Assembly (NCBI RefSeq): GCF_003363015.1
Contig: NZ_QRAP01000004.1
Location: forward strand, 340,505-404,504
Source: Enterobacillus tribolii
GTDB taxonomy: Bacteria > Pseudomonadota > Gammaproteobacteria > Enterobacterales > Enterobacteriaceae
Direction: 5' to 3'
Length of the DNA: 64,000 bases
Position numbers and translations under genes: made by a program
Shown here: positions 17,875 through 25,985 of the stretch, one piece after another
Layout: every line of letters starts with the position of its first letter
Numbering within the stretch: the first letter of the stretch is position 1
The notes under the pieces: model-generated
What the model was told of the DNA's origin: nothing
Databases searched by the model: none
What the model saw: only the letters and a program-made list of their open reading frames with translations

Positions 17875-18760
17875 ACTCTTTACCCAGCATGCTGTTAATC
17901 AGCGTCCTGACGTTATGTTTGAACGCTTTCAGGTAGGTGCCCGCCGGTTCTTCGTCTGCGGTTAATGCCTCCGGATAAAGTTCGCCTCCCGGCTGCGCGC
18001 CCGTCGCGCCGGCGATCTGTTTCACCAAGCGCGGATCGGTCTGGCTTTCAATGAAATAACGGGAAACATGCTCCTGTTTAATCTGCCTGATTAAATCAGC
18101 CACTTTACCGGCACTGGCCTGCGTGTCGGTGGAGTAGCCGAGGGGAGAAAGAAACGTCACGCCGTACGCCTGCCCGAAGTAGCCGAAGGCATCGTGGCTG
18201 GTCAACACCTTGCGCTGAGCCGGCGGAACGTGGGCAAATTGCGCCAGGGTTTCGTGATCCAGTTGTTCAAGCTGCCGGATATACGCCTTCTCCCGTTGTT
18301 GAAAATAGGCGGCTTTCCCCGGCTCTTTTTCCGCCAGCGCACGGGTAATGTTTTGCGCATAGATAACGCCGTTACTGAGGCTGTTCCAGGCATGCGGATC
18401 GGTCAGCATTTTCCCCTCCTCCTGCATTTGCCTGGCTTTCACGCCGGTTGAAGTCACCACCACCTCTCCCCGATAGCCGGAAGCCATAATCAGGCGTTCC
18501 ATCCATCCTTCCAGCCCGAGGCCGTTGATGAAAACAATATCCGCGTGAGCCAGGAGTACGCTGTCTTTCGGCGCAGGTTCAAATTCATGCGGATCGCCGC
18601 CGGGGCCGACCAGCTCCGTCACCCTGACCTCTTCGCCGCCAATCTGATGCACCATGTCCCCTAACACGGAAAAGCTGGCGACAACGTTAATCGGGCGCGC
18701 CAGCAGTGCGGTGCTAAATAGCATGCCTCCCACCAGCAGCCCCGTTTTTAATAAATGCAT
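17873..18760 (-). CDS. Zinc/manganese-type ABC transporter substrate-binding protein (ZnuA-like)
   Basis: A 295-residue periplasmic cluster A-I binding protein with a signal peptide ending near ALLARP. Candidate metal ligands are H58 (GDPHEFEP), H123 (DPHAWNS), H189 (TSHDAFGYF) and an acidic residue at ESQTD (238-242). A histidine at the third position is typical of zinc binders, whereas manganese proteins usually have Glu there. It lacks the His-rich loop of E. coli ZnuA, so it is a second-type system and not znuA itself. It is the last gene of a small-ORF/ATPase/permease/SBP operon with a Zur-like box at 20465. Zinc as substrate is inferred. Confidence 0.88.
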   Translation of the reverse strand: MHLLKTGLLVGGMLFSTALLARPINVVASFSVLGDMVHQIGGEEVRVTELVGPGGDPHEFEPAPKDSVLLAHADIVFINGLGLEGWMERLIMASGYRGEVVVTSTGVKARQMQEEGKMLTDPHAWNSLSNGVIYAQNITRALAEKEPGKAAYFQQREKAYIRQLEQLDHETLAQFAHVPPAQRKVLTSHDAFGYFGQAYGVTFLSPLGYSTDTQASAGKVADLIRQIKQEHVSRYFIESQTDPRLVKQIAGATGAQPGGELYPEALTADEEPAGTYLKAFKHNVRTLINSMLGKE

Positions 18761-18787
18761 AGTATTTCCTCTGTGTGTTTTAGGTTA

Positions 18788-19630
18788 TTACGCTCTGAAA
18801 ATGCCGCCGCAACGGCCGAAACAAACGGAAAAACAGAATGCCAGCGCCGCGGTAAGTACGATGGCTGGCCCGGCTGGAAGGTGGGCATAAAACGACCATT
18901 CCAGGCCGATAAGGCTGGACAGGATGCCGGTTATCACCGCGATGGCGATCAAGCCGGACAGGCTGTTGCTCCAAAAACGCGCGCAGGTCGCCGGTAACAC
19001 CAGCAGCCCGACGGACATCAGGGTTCCCAGCACCTGAAATCCGGCAACGAGGTTCAGAACCACCAAGCCAAGAAACAAAACATGCACCGGCAGTTGCCAG
19101 CGCCCGGCGCCGACGCGCAAAAACGTTATGTCGAAAGAAGCAATGACCAGGGCACGAAAAATTACCGCCAGAGCCAACAGGGAGAATGAGCAGATCGCGC
19201 CAATTTGCAGCAGGGAAGCGCCGTCGATCGCCAAAACAGAGCCAAATAACACATGCAGCAGATCGGCGTTAGAACCGCGTACGGAAACCAGCGTGACGCC
19301 CAGCGCCAGCGAGCCCAGATAAAATCCGGCAAAGCTGGCATCTTCTTTTAGCGCCGTACGCTGGCTGACAAGGCCGGAGAGCAGAGCAACGGCCAGGCCG
19401 GCAATAAATCCCCCTGCGCCCATGGCTACCAGCGACATGCCCGACAGCAGGTAACCCACCGCAACGCCGGGGAGAATGGCATGAGACAGCGCATCACCCA
19501 CTAACGTCATGCGCCGGAGCAACATAAAAACACCCAACGGCGCCGCACTCAGGGAAATAGCGATGCATCCCATCAACGCGCGGCGCATAAAACCGAAATC
19601 GGCAAAAGGCATCAATAGCTCATACAACAT
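18788..19630 (-). CDS. Metal ABC transporter permease (ABC-3/ZnuB-like)
   Basis: A 280-residue integral membrane protein of the ABC-3 family with about eight hydrophobic helices. It carries the family motif GDALSHAILPGVAVGYLL near residue 50 and GTLMSVGLLVLPATCARF towards the C-terminus, both characteristic of Zn/Mn/Fe importers. ATG 19630 overlaps the ATPase stop codon by one base (TGATG), which fixes the start even though the frame is open further upstream. It is followed 27 bases later by the binding-protein gene. Confidence 0.9.
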   Translation of the reverse strand: MLYELLMPFADFGFMRRALMGCIAISLSAAPLGVFMLLRRMTLVGDALSHAILPGVAVGYLLSGMSLVAMGAGGFIAGLAVALLSGLVSQRTALKEDASFAGFYLGSLALGVTLVSVRGSNADLLHVLFGSVLAIDGASLLQIGAICSFSLLALAVIFRALVIASFDITFLRVGAGRWQLPVHVLFLGLVVLNLVAGFQVLGTLMSVGLLVLPATCARFWSNSLSGLIAIAVITGILSSLIGLEWSFYAHLPAGPAIVLTAALAFCFSVCFGRCGGIFRA

Positions 19631-20328
19631 CACTGCACGCTCCCGCCGCGGACGCCTTCCATCTGAAGGCAAGACAGCACGCTTTCCGCCTTTCCCCACA
19701 AAAAGCCGCCTTCCCGCAGCCACAGCACATCGCTGAAGCGGCTTTGCACGCACGCTAAATCATGCAGAACACAAATCAGCGTCACGCCATTGCGTTGTAG
19801 CTCCGTCATGATGTTCAGCAACACGCTGACCGTTGGCGCATCAACGCCGGTGAATGGCTCATCCAGCAAAACCACGGAAGATTGCTCAAGCAGCAGACGG
19901 GCAAAAAGCAGGCGCTGCAACTGACCGCCGGATAACGCCCCAATTACGGTACGACGGAAAGGCAACATGCCGACGCTTTCCATAATGGCTTGCGCCTGAT
20001 ATCGCTGTTGGCGGGAGATTTCGCGCAGCATGCCGCAGCTGCGCATAAATCCCATAAGTACCAGGTCCTCTGCGCATAACGGGAAGTGACGATCAAACTC
20101 CGATATCTGGGGTAAATATCCCGGGTTCATCCGGCCTCCGGCATCAAATACAATTTGTCCGGATAGCGGCGGTAATAAGCCGGCAAGGGTTTTTAACAAC
20201 GTCGACTTGCCGGCCCCATTGGCGCCGATAACGGCCGTCATTGTTCCTGAATGAAATACGCCGCTAAGGCGTCCTGTTTTACCGGGGTGTTTGCCGTACC
20301 CGGTGACCAACGCATCCAGAGCAATCAT
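19630..20328 (-). CDS. Metal ABC transporter ATP-binding protein (ZnuC-like)
   Basis: A cytosolic ABC ATPase of 232 residues from ATG 20328 (MIALDALVTGYG...). It has Walker A GANGAGKST (35-43), the signature LSGGQ, Walker B VVLLDEP and the H-loop (CVLHDLA). Two in-frame ATGs lie 6 and 11 codons further upstream. I prefer 20328 because it overlaps (ATGA) the stop codon of a preceding small frame, which suggests coupling, and gives the family N-terminus. It powers the permease and binding protein encoded downstream. Confidence 0.9.
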   Translation of the reverse strand: MIALDALVTGYGKHPGKTGRLSGVFHSGTMTAVIGANGAGKSTLLKTLAGLLPPLSGQIVFDAGGRMNPGYLPQISEFDRHFPLCAEDLVLMGFMRSCGMLREISRQQRYQAQAIMESVGMLPFRRTVIGALSGGQLQRLLFARLLLEQSSVVLLDEPFTGVDAPTVSVLLNIMTELQRNGVTLICVLHDLACVQSRFSDVLWLREGGFLWGKAESVLSCLQMEGVRGGSVQ

Positions 20329-20453
20329 GGCAGCGATATCGCCCATAGGATGCCGCTCCACAGAAGCACCAGCAAAACGCCGGCCAGCAGGCCTCTCACG
20401 AGCACGGAGGTTGCAAACAGGCTGCGACAGAGAACTGAATATTGATTGAGCAC
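20325..20453 (-). CDS. Putative small membrane protein leading the zinc ABC operon
   Basis: A 42-codon frame starting with GTG at 20453 and ending in a TGA that overlaps the ATG of the ABC ATPase gene (ATGA). The product begins MLNQYSVLCRSLFATSVLVR and continues with one strongly hydrophobic stretch rich in Leu, Val and Trp, consistent with a single membrane helix. The Zur-like box lies directly upstream. The ribosome site is weak (GGA) and an alternative TTG start at 20465 falls in the box, so the start is uncertain. I do not recognise the family; it might instead act only as a coupling leader. Confidence 0.5.
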   Translation of the reverse strand: MLNQYSVLCRSLFATSVLVRGLLAGVLLVLLWSGILWAISLP

Positions 20454-20464
20454 AGCGAAATCCA

Positions 20465-20484
20465 ATATGTTATAACATAACAAT
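20465..20484. promoter_or_regulatory. Zur-like operator of the metal ABC operon
   Basis: The same 20 bases as the box at 17381-17400, with the palindrome ATGTTATAACAT at its core. It lies 12 bases upstream of the GTG of the first frame of the operon. The duplication at the two outer edges of the zinc block supports joint control by one regulator. Confidence 0.8.
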
Positions 20485-21021
20485 TATTGAAGTGCATTTT
20501 GCCGTAATCCACAAGCCGTCTGAATACAATAAAATGTAACAAAAAGAACAAAAACCATTACCATAATAAAACCATTGGATTTACATTAACGTAACCTTAT
20601 GAAAATGTTGAAATCTGATGATTTAATTATTCCTAAACACGGGGGACGGGAAAAATGAAGAGGATGTGTAATAATTAAATACGTAGATGAATTGTTTAAA
20701 CAGAATCACGCCTTTTCCTATATAATAGGTTGTTGTTTTGCATACGCTAAGCTATAACCTCAGGAAGGCTGTGACGATGATATAAAAGTCACCGGCGCGG
20801 AAAAACCATGAATCGTCTGATATCATCTCCGCTGACACAAAACGCTTAGGCGTTTGAGTTAATATTTGTTATGATCGTGCCGTAATTGTGGTATGTTTAG
20901 GTGCATAGTGCTTTGTCAGCCATTATGTTGTTTTTCGTCTCGTATTGTCCTGATTGTCATTATTCAGATTAATCATCGAGTTTTCTTTGCTCACAGGATG
21001 TTAGCTTGACGGAGGCATAAT
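20485..21021. other. Intergenic region upstream of tomB-hha
   Basis: About 540 AT-rich bases without a convincing gene on either strand. It must hold the promoters of tomB-hha (plus) and, at its left end, of the metal ABC operon (minus). TATAAT-like elements occur, for example around 20720, but no single promoter stands out. I see no structured RNA that I can name. Confidence 0.6.
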
Positions 21022-21390
21022 ATGGATGAATATACGTTACATCGTCATGATTTAGCCGAGTTAAAATATCTCTGCAGTATATTGTTTAATCAGGGGATGG
21101 CCGCCCTGGATGACAGCAACCACGGCTGGGTAAACGATCCCACCTCGGCTGTTAGCCTTCAGTTAAATGAACTGCTTGAGCATATATCTACATTCGGCTT
21201 GACATTTCGCCTGAAACATCCTCATGATTCGGAATTAACCGAATTACTTGATGCATATCTTGACGAAACTTATGATTTGTTCAGTAATTATAGTATTAAT
21301 GAACAAGCATTAAAGAAATGGTTTAAGGCCAAGGGCAGGATCCTGCGTTATCTGGCCGGGGAGCAGCAGTCTGCTTCCGAATTGAGTTGA
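21022..21390 (+). CDS. tomB: Hha toxicity modulator TomB (YbaJ)
   Basis: A 122-residue acidic protein (MDEYTLHRHDLAELKYLCSI...), matching TomB of Enterobacterales in length and sequence. TomB counteracts Hha and affects biofilm and conjugation-related phenotypes; the pair is described as toxin-antitoxin-like. It has a GGAGG ribosome site, and hha follows after 24 bases. Confidence 0.95.
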   Translation: MDEYTLHRHDLAELKYLCSILFNQGMAALDDSNHGWVNDPTSAVSLQLNELLEHISTFGLTFRLKHPHDSELTELLDAYLDETYDLFSNYSINEQALKKWFKAKGRILRYLAGEQQSASELS

Positions 21391-21414
21391 ATTTGAATAT
21401 CCGGAGACATATCA

Positions 21415-21618
21415 ATGACAAAAGTTGATTACCTTATGCGTCTGCGTAAATGTACTACGCTGGATACCCTGGAGCGCGTCATCGAGAAGAACAAGTATGA
21501 ACTCTCTGACGATGAGTTAGAGATTTTTTATTCAGCCGCAGACCACCGCCTGGCTGAGTTGACGATGAATAAGCTTTACGACAAGATCCCGGCTGAAGTA
21601 TGGCAGTATGTCCGTTAA
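21415..21618 (+). CDS. hha: Haemolysin expression modulator Hha
   Basis: A 67-residue protein of the Hha/YmoA family ([20 protein letters not shown]...). It has no DNA-binding domain of its own and works by binding H-NS/StpA to silence AT-rich, often horizontally acquired genes. The [20 protein letters not shown] core is conserved. It forms an operon with tomB and borders the AT-rich accessory region that follows, the kind of DNA it helps to silence. Confidence 0.96.
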   Translation: MTKVDYLMRLRKCTTLDTLERVIEKNKYELSDDELEIFYSAADHRLAELTMNKLYDKIPAEVWQYVR

Positions 21619-21697
21619 TCAATAATAGATAAACGTTAATACTTTTTCTTTGTCCATTCGCTTGTGACATTATTAGTTTTCGGTGTGTTCCCTGATA

Positions 21698-21844
21698 ATG
21701 CAGGTATACCGGGACTGGCTGCATAAAAAAACAGCAGAACAGGCAAGTTTATCAACGGGTGATTCTGAATCCCCTTATTTAGCTATCATCTTTGAATGCA
21801 TAAAAGTCCATATAGAAACATTATGCTTTAGTTATTCATTGTAG
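21698..21844 (+). CDS. Possible small hypothetical protein (48 aa)
   Basis: A 48-codon frame starting ATG, product beginning MQVYRDWLHKKTAEQASLST. No strong ribosome site precedes it and I do not recognise the product. Composition is protein-like with two cysteines near the C-terminus. It could be a chance frame. Confidence 0.25.
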   Translation: MQVYRDWLHKKTAEQASLSTGDSESPYLAIIFECIKVHIETLCFSYSL

Positions 21845-21980
21845 CCTTTAACGATAATCGAGGGAGTTGAAAAGGATAACATCATTTTTCCTTTACTATC
21901 TCTGTCGTTATTTTTCTCAAAAATAGAGGGAAGCAAAGCACAAATAGCGTTGTCCCCTTAAACACCCATCATATTCTTAG

Positions 21981-22036
21981 GGTTGTCGGCTACCCTTTTG
22001 GGACTGCCTAAATGGTCGCCGGGTATGCCGACAAAC
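21981..22036. repeat. Imperfect inverted repeat
   Basis: Arms GTTGTCGGCTACCC (from 21982) and GGGTATGCCGACAA (22021-22034) match as 14-bp inverted copies with one extra base, spaced by about 25 bases. It is not followed by a T run, so it is unlikely to be a simple terminator. It might be an element end, a protein-binding site or an RNA stem. Confidence 0.5.
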
Positions 22037-22390
22037 TTTAATCTGCAAGTTAATAACCCCTGAAATACTCTGGCATTATTGCCCTTTGATGAACCACGCA
22101 TTGTTTATACTGACTTTCAGTATAGGTCTCCTCTGTAATAAGATCCATTTTAACACCAATCAGATTTTGAACCTTTTACACTACTAAGCCGGTTAGCAAC
22201 TCCAATACTTAACGCAGCTACCGATGTACGGTACAACGGCCCGGGCAGTCATGCACAAGGGGCGTACTCCAAATCAATTTCTCAAATTTTATGTAATGAC
22301 ACTATTTTAGCGCTTTCCTTAAACAGGTGTAATATGTCATTAAAACAGCGCAATATAGAGAGCATATCCCAGCGCTCATAAGAGGCTTAC

Positions 22391-23152
22391 ATGAAGAGTG
22401 AGTTCATCAACCTGACAACAGAGAACCTCGCGAGTGAACACATATGTTGCATTATCCGCAGTCACAAGCCTCATCAAGGCATTGACGCCAAGCGGCAATG
22501 GCTTTCCGCGCGGCTGAATGAAGGCCACGTCTTTAGAAAACTTAATGAAAAAGCGACGGTTTTCATCGAGTATGCTCCCCTTGAAAAAGCCTGGGTTCCC
22601 ATAAATGGCGACAACTATTACTACATCTATTGCTTATGGGTTTCCGGCGCCCACAAAGGGAAAGGCTATGGAAAGCAACTGATGGAATACTGCCTGAATG
22701 ATGCCAAAGAAAATGGAAAATCAGGCATTTGCATGCTCGGTTCAAAAAAACAGAAGGCCTGGCTTTCAGATCAGTTGTTTGCAAAAAGCGTTGGTTTCGA
22801 GGTCGTTGATACGACAGATAATGGATATGAGTTACTGGCGCTTTCCTTTGATGGGACAACACCCGTGTTTGCGCAAAATGCTAAACAAGAAAAAATCGGG
22901 AGCAAAGAACTCACTGTTTATTATGATATGCAGTGTCCTTATGTCATTCAAAGCATTGATATAATTAAAAAATACTGCGAGGAAAACAACATCCCCGCCT
23001 CTTTAATCCAAATAGATACGCTGCAAAAAGCAAAAGCGCTGCCCTGTGTTTTCAATAACTATGGTGTTTTTTATCAGGGAAAATTTGAGACAGTAAATTT
23101 ATTGGACATTGCTTATTTAAAAAGAATACTCAAAAAAGGGGAGAAGAAATAA
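22391..23152 (+). CDS. GNAT acetyltransferase with C-terminal YoaP domain
   Basis: The 253-residue protein has an N-terminal GNAT domain (about 1-155) with the acetyl-CoA loop GAHKGKGYGKQLMEYC (R/Q-x-x-G-x-G/A type) and a C-terminal YoaP-like domain. The latter has a thioredoxin-like element DMQCPYVIQSIDIIKKYC and NNYGVFYQGKFETVNLLD. This architecture is found in YoaP-type proteins of Bacillus, Clostridia and some enterobacteria. The substrate is unknown. Its base composition is AT-rich like the surrounding accessory DNA. It is an isolated gene with its own terminator. Confidence 0.85.
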   Translation: MKSEFINLTTENLASEHICCIIRSHKPHQGIDAKRQWLSARLNEGHVFRKLNEKATVFIEYAPLEKAWVPINGDNYYYIYCLWVSGAHKGKGYGKQLMEYCLNDAKENGKSGICMLGSKKQKAWLSDQLFAKSVGFEVVDTTDNGYELLALSFDGTTPVFAQNAKQEKIGSKELTVYYDMQCPYVIQSIDIIKKYCEENNIPASLIQIDTLQKAKALPCVFNNYGVFYQGKFETVNLLDIAYLKRILKKGEKK

Positions 23153-23175
23153 CCATAAAAAACCTTCTCCCTTTT
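23134..23175 (+). terminator. Terminator overlapping the end of the GNAT/YoaP gene
   Basis: The last codons (AAAAGGGGAGAAG) pair with CTTCTCCCTTTT downstream across a 17-base loop, with one bulged G. The descending arm ends in TTTT. The stop codon lies within the loop. Confidence 0.6.
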
Positions 23176-23224
23176 CACCAGGAAGGAAGTGACTCTTGTT
23201 GATTAACACACAGCCTTGTTTCCA

Positions 23225-23842
23225 TCAGCGATATGAAAACAGTTCCACCTCCGAACGCACATTCAGTTTAGCCATAACACGCCGTTTATGGGTACTTACC
23301 GTCTTTACGCTACGGCATAGCCGGGCGGCAATCTGGGATACTCCGTAGCCTTTTTGCAACAACGCATATACCTGCAGCTCCGCCGCCGTCAGAGCTTCCC
23401 GCGGCTCCCGGCGCAGGGGCCGCCGGATCCGTTGGTTAACGACGCGGGAACCGGCCAGCACATCACCGATAAGCTTGCCCAGAGCGTCTTGTTGTTCACG
23501 TAACGAGGCTAATGAGGCTCCGGGGCTTTCCAGCAACAGCGTAAGCTCAGGGATTTCCTCATCATCGGTCAACACCAGCAGCGGACGGCCGTTACGCATC
23601 AACTGTAATCCGGCGAACCAGATAATCGCGCTTTTAGCCCCCTCTTTTACATCGTACAGTTCGCTGATGATGAAGTCCGCCTGCGGCACCAGCGGATCGT
23701 TACGCAGAGCCTCCAGCGAGCGGGTATAACGGACATTTGCCTGCGGCAGCAACTCGCCGAGAAAACGCTGCATCCCCGCCAGCGTCAGTGGGCAAGGATG
23801 CATGACCACGACCTTCCCCGTGTATGCAGAGAGTATGTTCAT
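23225..23842 (-). CDS. LuxR-family transcriptional regulator (second of a tandem pair)
   Basis: A 205-residue protein. The C-terminal LuxR/GerE helix-turn-helix (about 145-205) contains LTAAELQVYALLQKGYGVSQ and RSVKTVSTHKRRVMAKL. The N-terminal part resembles a receiver fold (GKVVVMHPCPLTLAGMQRFL) but has no clear phospho-acceptor aspartate, much as in RcsA-like regulators. The start at 23842 has GGAGG five bases upstream. It follows a paralogue with a 10-base gap, so the two are probably co-transcribed. Target genes are unknown; no fimbrial or capsule operon is adjacent. Confidence 0.82.
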   Translation of the reverse strand: MNILSAYTGKVVVMHPCPLTLAGMQRFLGELLPQANVRYTRSLEALRNDPLVPQADFIISELYDVKEGAKSAIIWFAGLQLMRNGRPLLVLTDDEEIPELTLLLESPGASLASLREQQDALGKLIGDVLAGSRVVNQRIRRPLRREPREALTAAELQVYALLQKGYGVSQIAARLCRSVKTVSTHKRRVMAKLNVRSEVELFSYR

Positions 23843-23852
23843 GAGCGCCTCC

Positions 23853-24488
23853 TTATTCCGTTGCCATAAGCCGGCCACCCAGCACCTGAAGTTCACCGGG
23901 ATTATTCATGTTCAGTTTTTGAATCACCGATTGTTTCTGAGTGCTGACGGTACGCACGTTCTTGCCCGATACCCTGGCCAGGCGACTAACGCTGTAACCC
24001 ATGAGCAGTGACTTAGCCACATTACGCTCCTGCGGCGTTAGCGGCCTCGCTTTCTTCCGAACTAAACGTGACGGTGAAGCGCCCAGTTGATCGGTCAGCG
24101 CTTTCATTGAAGGGGGTTGGCTGAAAATCGTCGCCACGCCGAAACCATACAATAATGACGACAAATGCGGCATCTCTTGCTTCAGCAATACCACGATGTG
24201 TAACAACGGATGGTACGTCATGATATCGGACAGTTGATGCAGCAACGGTAAAATCTCCACCTTGCGCCCGACGGAGCTCAGCAGCAGCACGTCAGGGGAA
24301 TGGGAGTTCACCATTTCTGTCAGTTTATCAAGCTCCGGCACCCGCATCAGCGAAAGCCCCCTCATCCCCGACTGCTCCACCAGGCTGTACAAACCCAGCC
24401 AGGTGATATCAGCCGACTCCTGCACCAAAATACGGCGCGAACAGTAACCGAACTGCACAAGGTCGGGCACAGAAACACCCCGTGCCAT
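23853..24488 (-). CDS. LuxR-family transcriptional regulator (first of a tandem pair)
   Basis: A 211-residue protein. The C-terminal LuxR-type helix-turn-helix (LTPQERNVAKSLLMGYSVSR, then GKNVRTVSTQKQSVIQKLNM) follows an N-terminal degenerate receiver-like domain. It is preceded by AGGAGGTGAT, a near-perfect anti-16S match, so it is probably translated efficiently once transcribed. It is related to the downstream gene in domain layout but clearly diverged in sequence. Its role is not known. Such pairs in enterobacteria often control surface structures, but this is inference. Confidence 0.82.
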   Translation of the reverse strand: MARGVSVPDLVQFGYCSRRILVQESADITWLGLYSLVEQSGMRGLSLMRVPELDKLTEMVNSHSPDVLLLSSVGRKVEILPLLHQLSDIMTYHPLLHIVVLLKQEMPHLSSLLYGFGVATIFSQPPSMKALTDQLGASPSRLVRKKARPLTPQERNVAKSLLMGYSVSRLARVSGKNVRTVSTQKQSVIQKLNMNNPGELQVLGGRLMATE

Positions 24489-24985
24489 ACATCACCTCCT
24501 AAGGATAGGTAAAGTTCATTATCACTCTGCCGGAATACGTTGCCCGTGGCCGATGCTCTAGAGCCTGCCGTCATCGGTGATGCAAGCAACCGTATCCCAA
24601 TTACCCGTGAATATGTCGATCCCTTAATTAGGATTTTTATAAATATTTTCCTACTCCAGTATCAGGGAATATCCCGCCCAAAGAAGAATTATTACCATCA
24701 ATTCCATCACGCCTCCAACGCCAGGTAATGGATAAATGCGACAATTTCTATCCCCCAAAAGCGTAAAAGTATTTAAAAAAATAATCAGCTAAACTAAACT
24801 CTGAATTGCGACACGGAATAGTGGCCATTTAGTAATACACGTTACTCTTCATCATGCTTCAGAGATCTTACCCTCCACGGTTTTAACTTCATGATTCATG
24901 CTGTGTTTTTACCGTAATGTGTATATAGCGAACAGCTCGGTTATATGTATTTATTTAAATTGCAATTATTCCAAAGGTAGATAAT
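24489..24985. other. Intergenic region between LuxR pair and LysR gene
   Basis: About 500 AT-rich bases between divergent regulator genes. It must hold both promoters. I looked for long inverted repeats that could mark an invertible element for the nearby FimB-type recombinase and found none. Confidence 0.6.
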
Positions 24986-25918
24986 TTGAAAAATAAGCTC
25001 GATCTTAATCTTGCCACTGTTCTCTGCGAAATCATTGAAACAGGATCAGTTTCCGCGACGGCAACCCGGTTGCAGGTAAGCATTTCCTCGGTTAGTACCA
25101 ACTTGAATAAATTACGTAAGTATTATCACAACCCGTTATTTTTCCGACAGGGAAACGGCATGGTACCAACGGCCCTGGCGATAGAACTTTACCAACTATA
25201 CCGCCCTGCGCTTAACCTCTTTGATAAAGCCGCCAAACTGGAAAGCATTGCAGCACAACGTAACGTACCGATACGATTGCGTATCGCAGCGGCACCATCA
25301 CTAGAATTAATGTTAACTGACGTGCTTCTTGATTTAACAAAAGATCATCAGGACATGCATTGGGACATTTTTTTGAACCCTGGTGATCATACGCTGCGTA
25401 CCGATCGCCTGAGGAATTTTCTTGTTGATCTGGATATCGGCCAGGAACTCCCTAACAACAGAACGTTAATTTACTCCCCCATTTTTCATAGCGGACTCGA
25501 CATACTGTGTCGAAAAAATCACTCCCGCCTCGATAAAACAATCACCCTGGAACAGTACAAGCAAGAAAAGGTTTTGGGATTAATCCCTTCCTATGAACAA
25601 ATAGGTAAAAAAATACACAAATTCCAGTTCGTCGATGATGCATTGCTTTATAGAAACTATCGCTGCTCAACAAGTGCTTCTATATTTATTCATGTATCAC
25701 AAACAGATCTTATCACTTTACTGCCTGCTGCGATTTCTAAGTGGGCATGCCAACGGTTTGACCTTAAAGTATTAACCCCTGATTTTCCTATTGTTCACTC
25801 TACCCAGCTATTTGCGCACACACACCATTCAAACAAGAATAATCCGATAATCATGAAAATAATTGAATATTTATCTGGACTGGGCCACTATATACCGCCA
25901 AGCAAGCATGCCTCGTAA
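24986..25918 (+). CDS. LysR-family transcriptional regulator, unusual TTG start
   Basis: A 310-residue LysR-type regulator. The N-terminal winged helix-turn-helix (LDLNLATVLCEIIETGSVSA ... LQVSISSVSTNLNKLRKYYH, with LFFRQGNGMVPTALA) is followed by a type 2 periplasmic-binding-like effector domain. The start is TTG at 24986 with AAAGG about 8 bases upstream; no ATG fits the family N-terminus. It belongs to the LeuO/NodD-like branch by overall look. It is flanked by LuxR-type regulators and a FimB-type recombinase, with no metabolic partner next to it, so targets are unknown. Confidence 0.82.
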   Translation: MKNKLDLNLATVLCEIIETGSVSATATRLQVSISSVSTNLNKLRKYYHNPLFFRQGNGMVPTALAIELYQLYRPALNLFDKAAKLESIAAQRNVPIRLRIAAAPSLELMLTDVLLDLTKDHQDMHWDIFLNPGDHTLRTDRLRNFLVDLDIGQELPNNRTLIYSPIFHSGLDILCRKNHSRLDKTITLEQYKQEKVLGLIPSYEQIGKKIHKFQFVDDALLYRNYRCSTSASIFIHVSQTDLITLLPAAISKWACQRFDLKVLTPDFPIVHSTQLFAHTHHSNKNNPIIMKIIEYLSGLGHYIPPSKHAS

Positions 25919-25985
25919 TTACTAATATAGTTAAATATAACTTAACACTATCATCACAACAGCGATTAGTTGTCACTCAATTGCG

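Larger units (their letters stand above)
21619..22390. other. Gene-poor region after hha
   Basis: About 770 AT-rich bases. It holds one weak 48-codon frame (21698-21844), an inverted repeat (21981-22036) and otherwise no recognisable gene. It marks the left edge of the accessory region. Confidence 0.6.

Noticed and set aside
24489..24985. Possible invertible promoter element for the FimB-type recombinase
   Set aside because: I looked for paired short inverted repeats and for the known fim repeat TTGGGGCCA and found neither here nor in 26589-27353.
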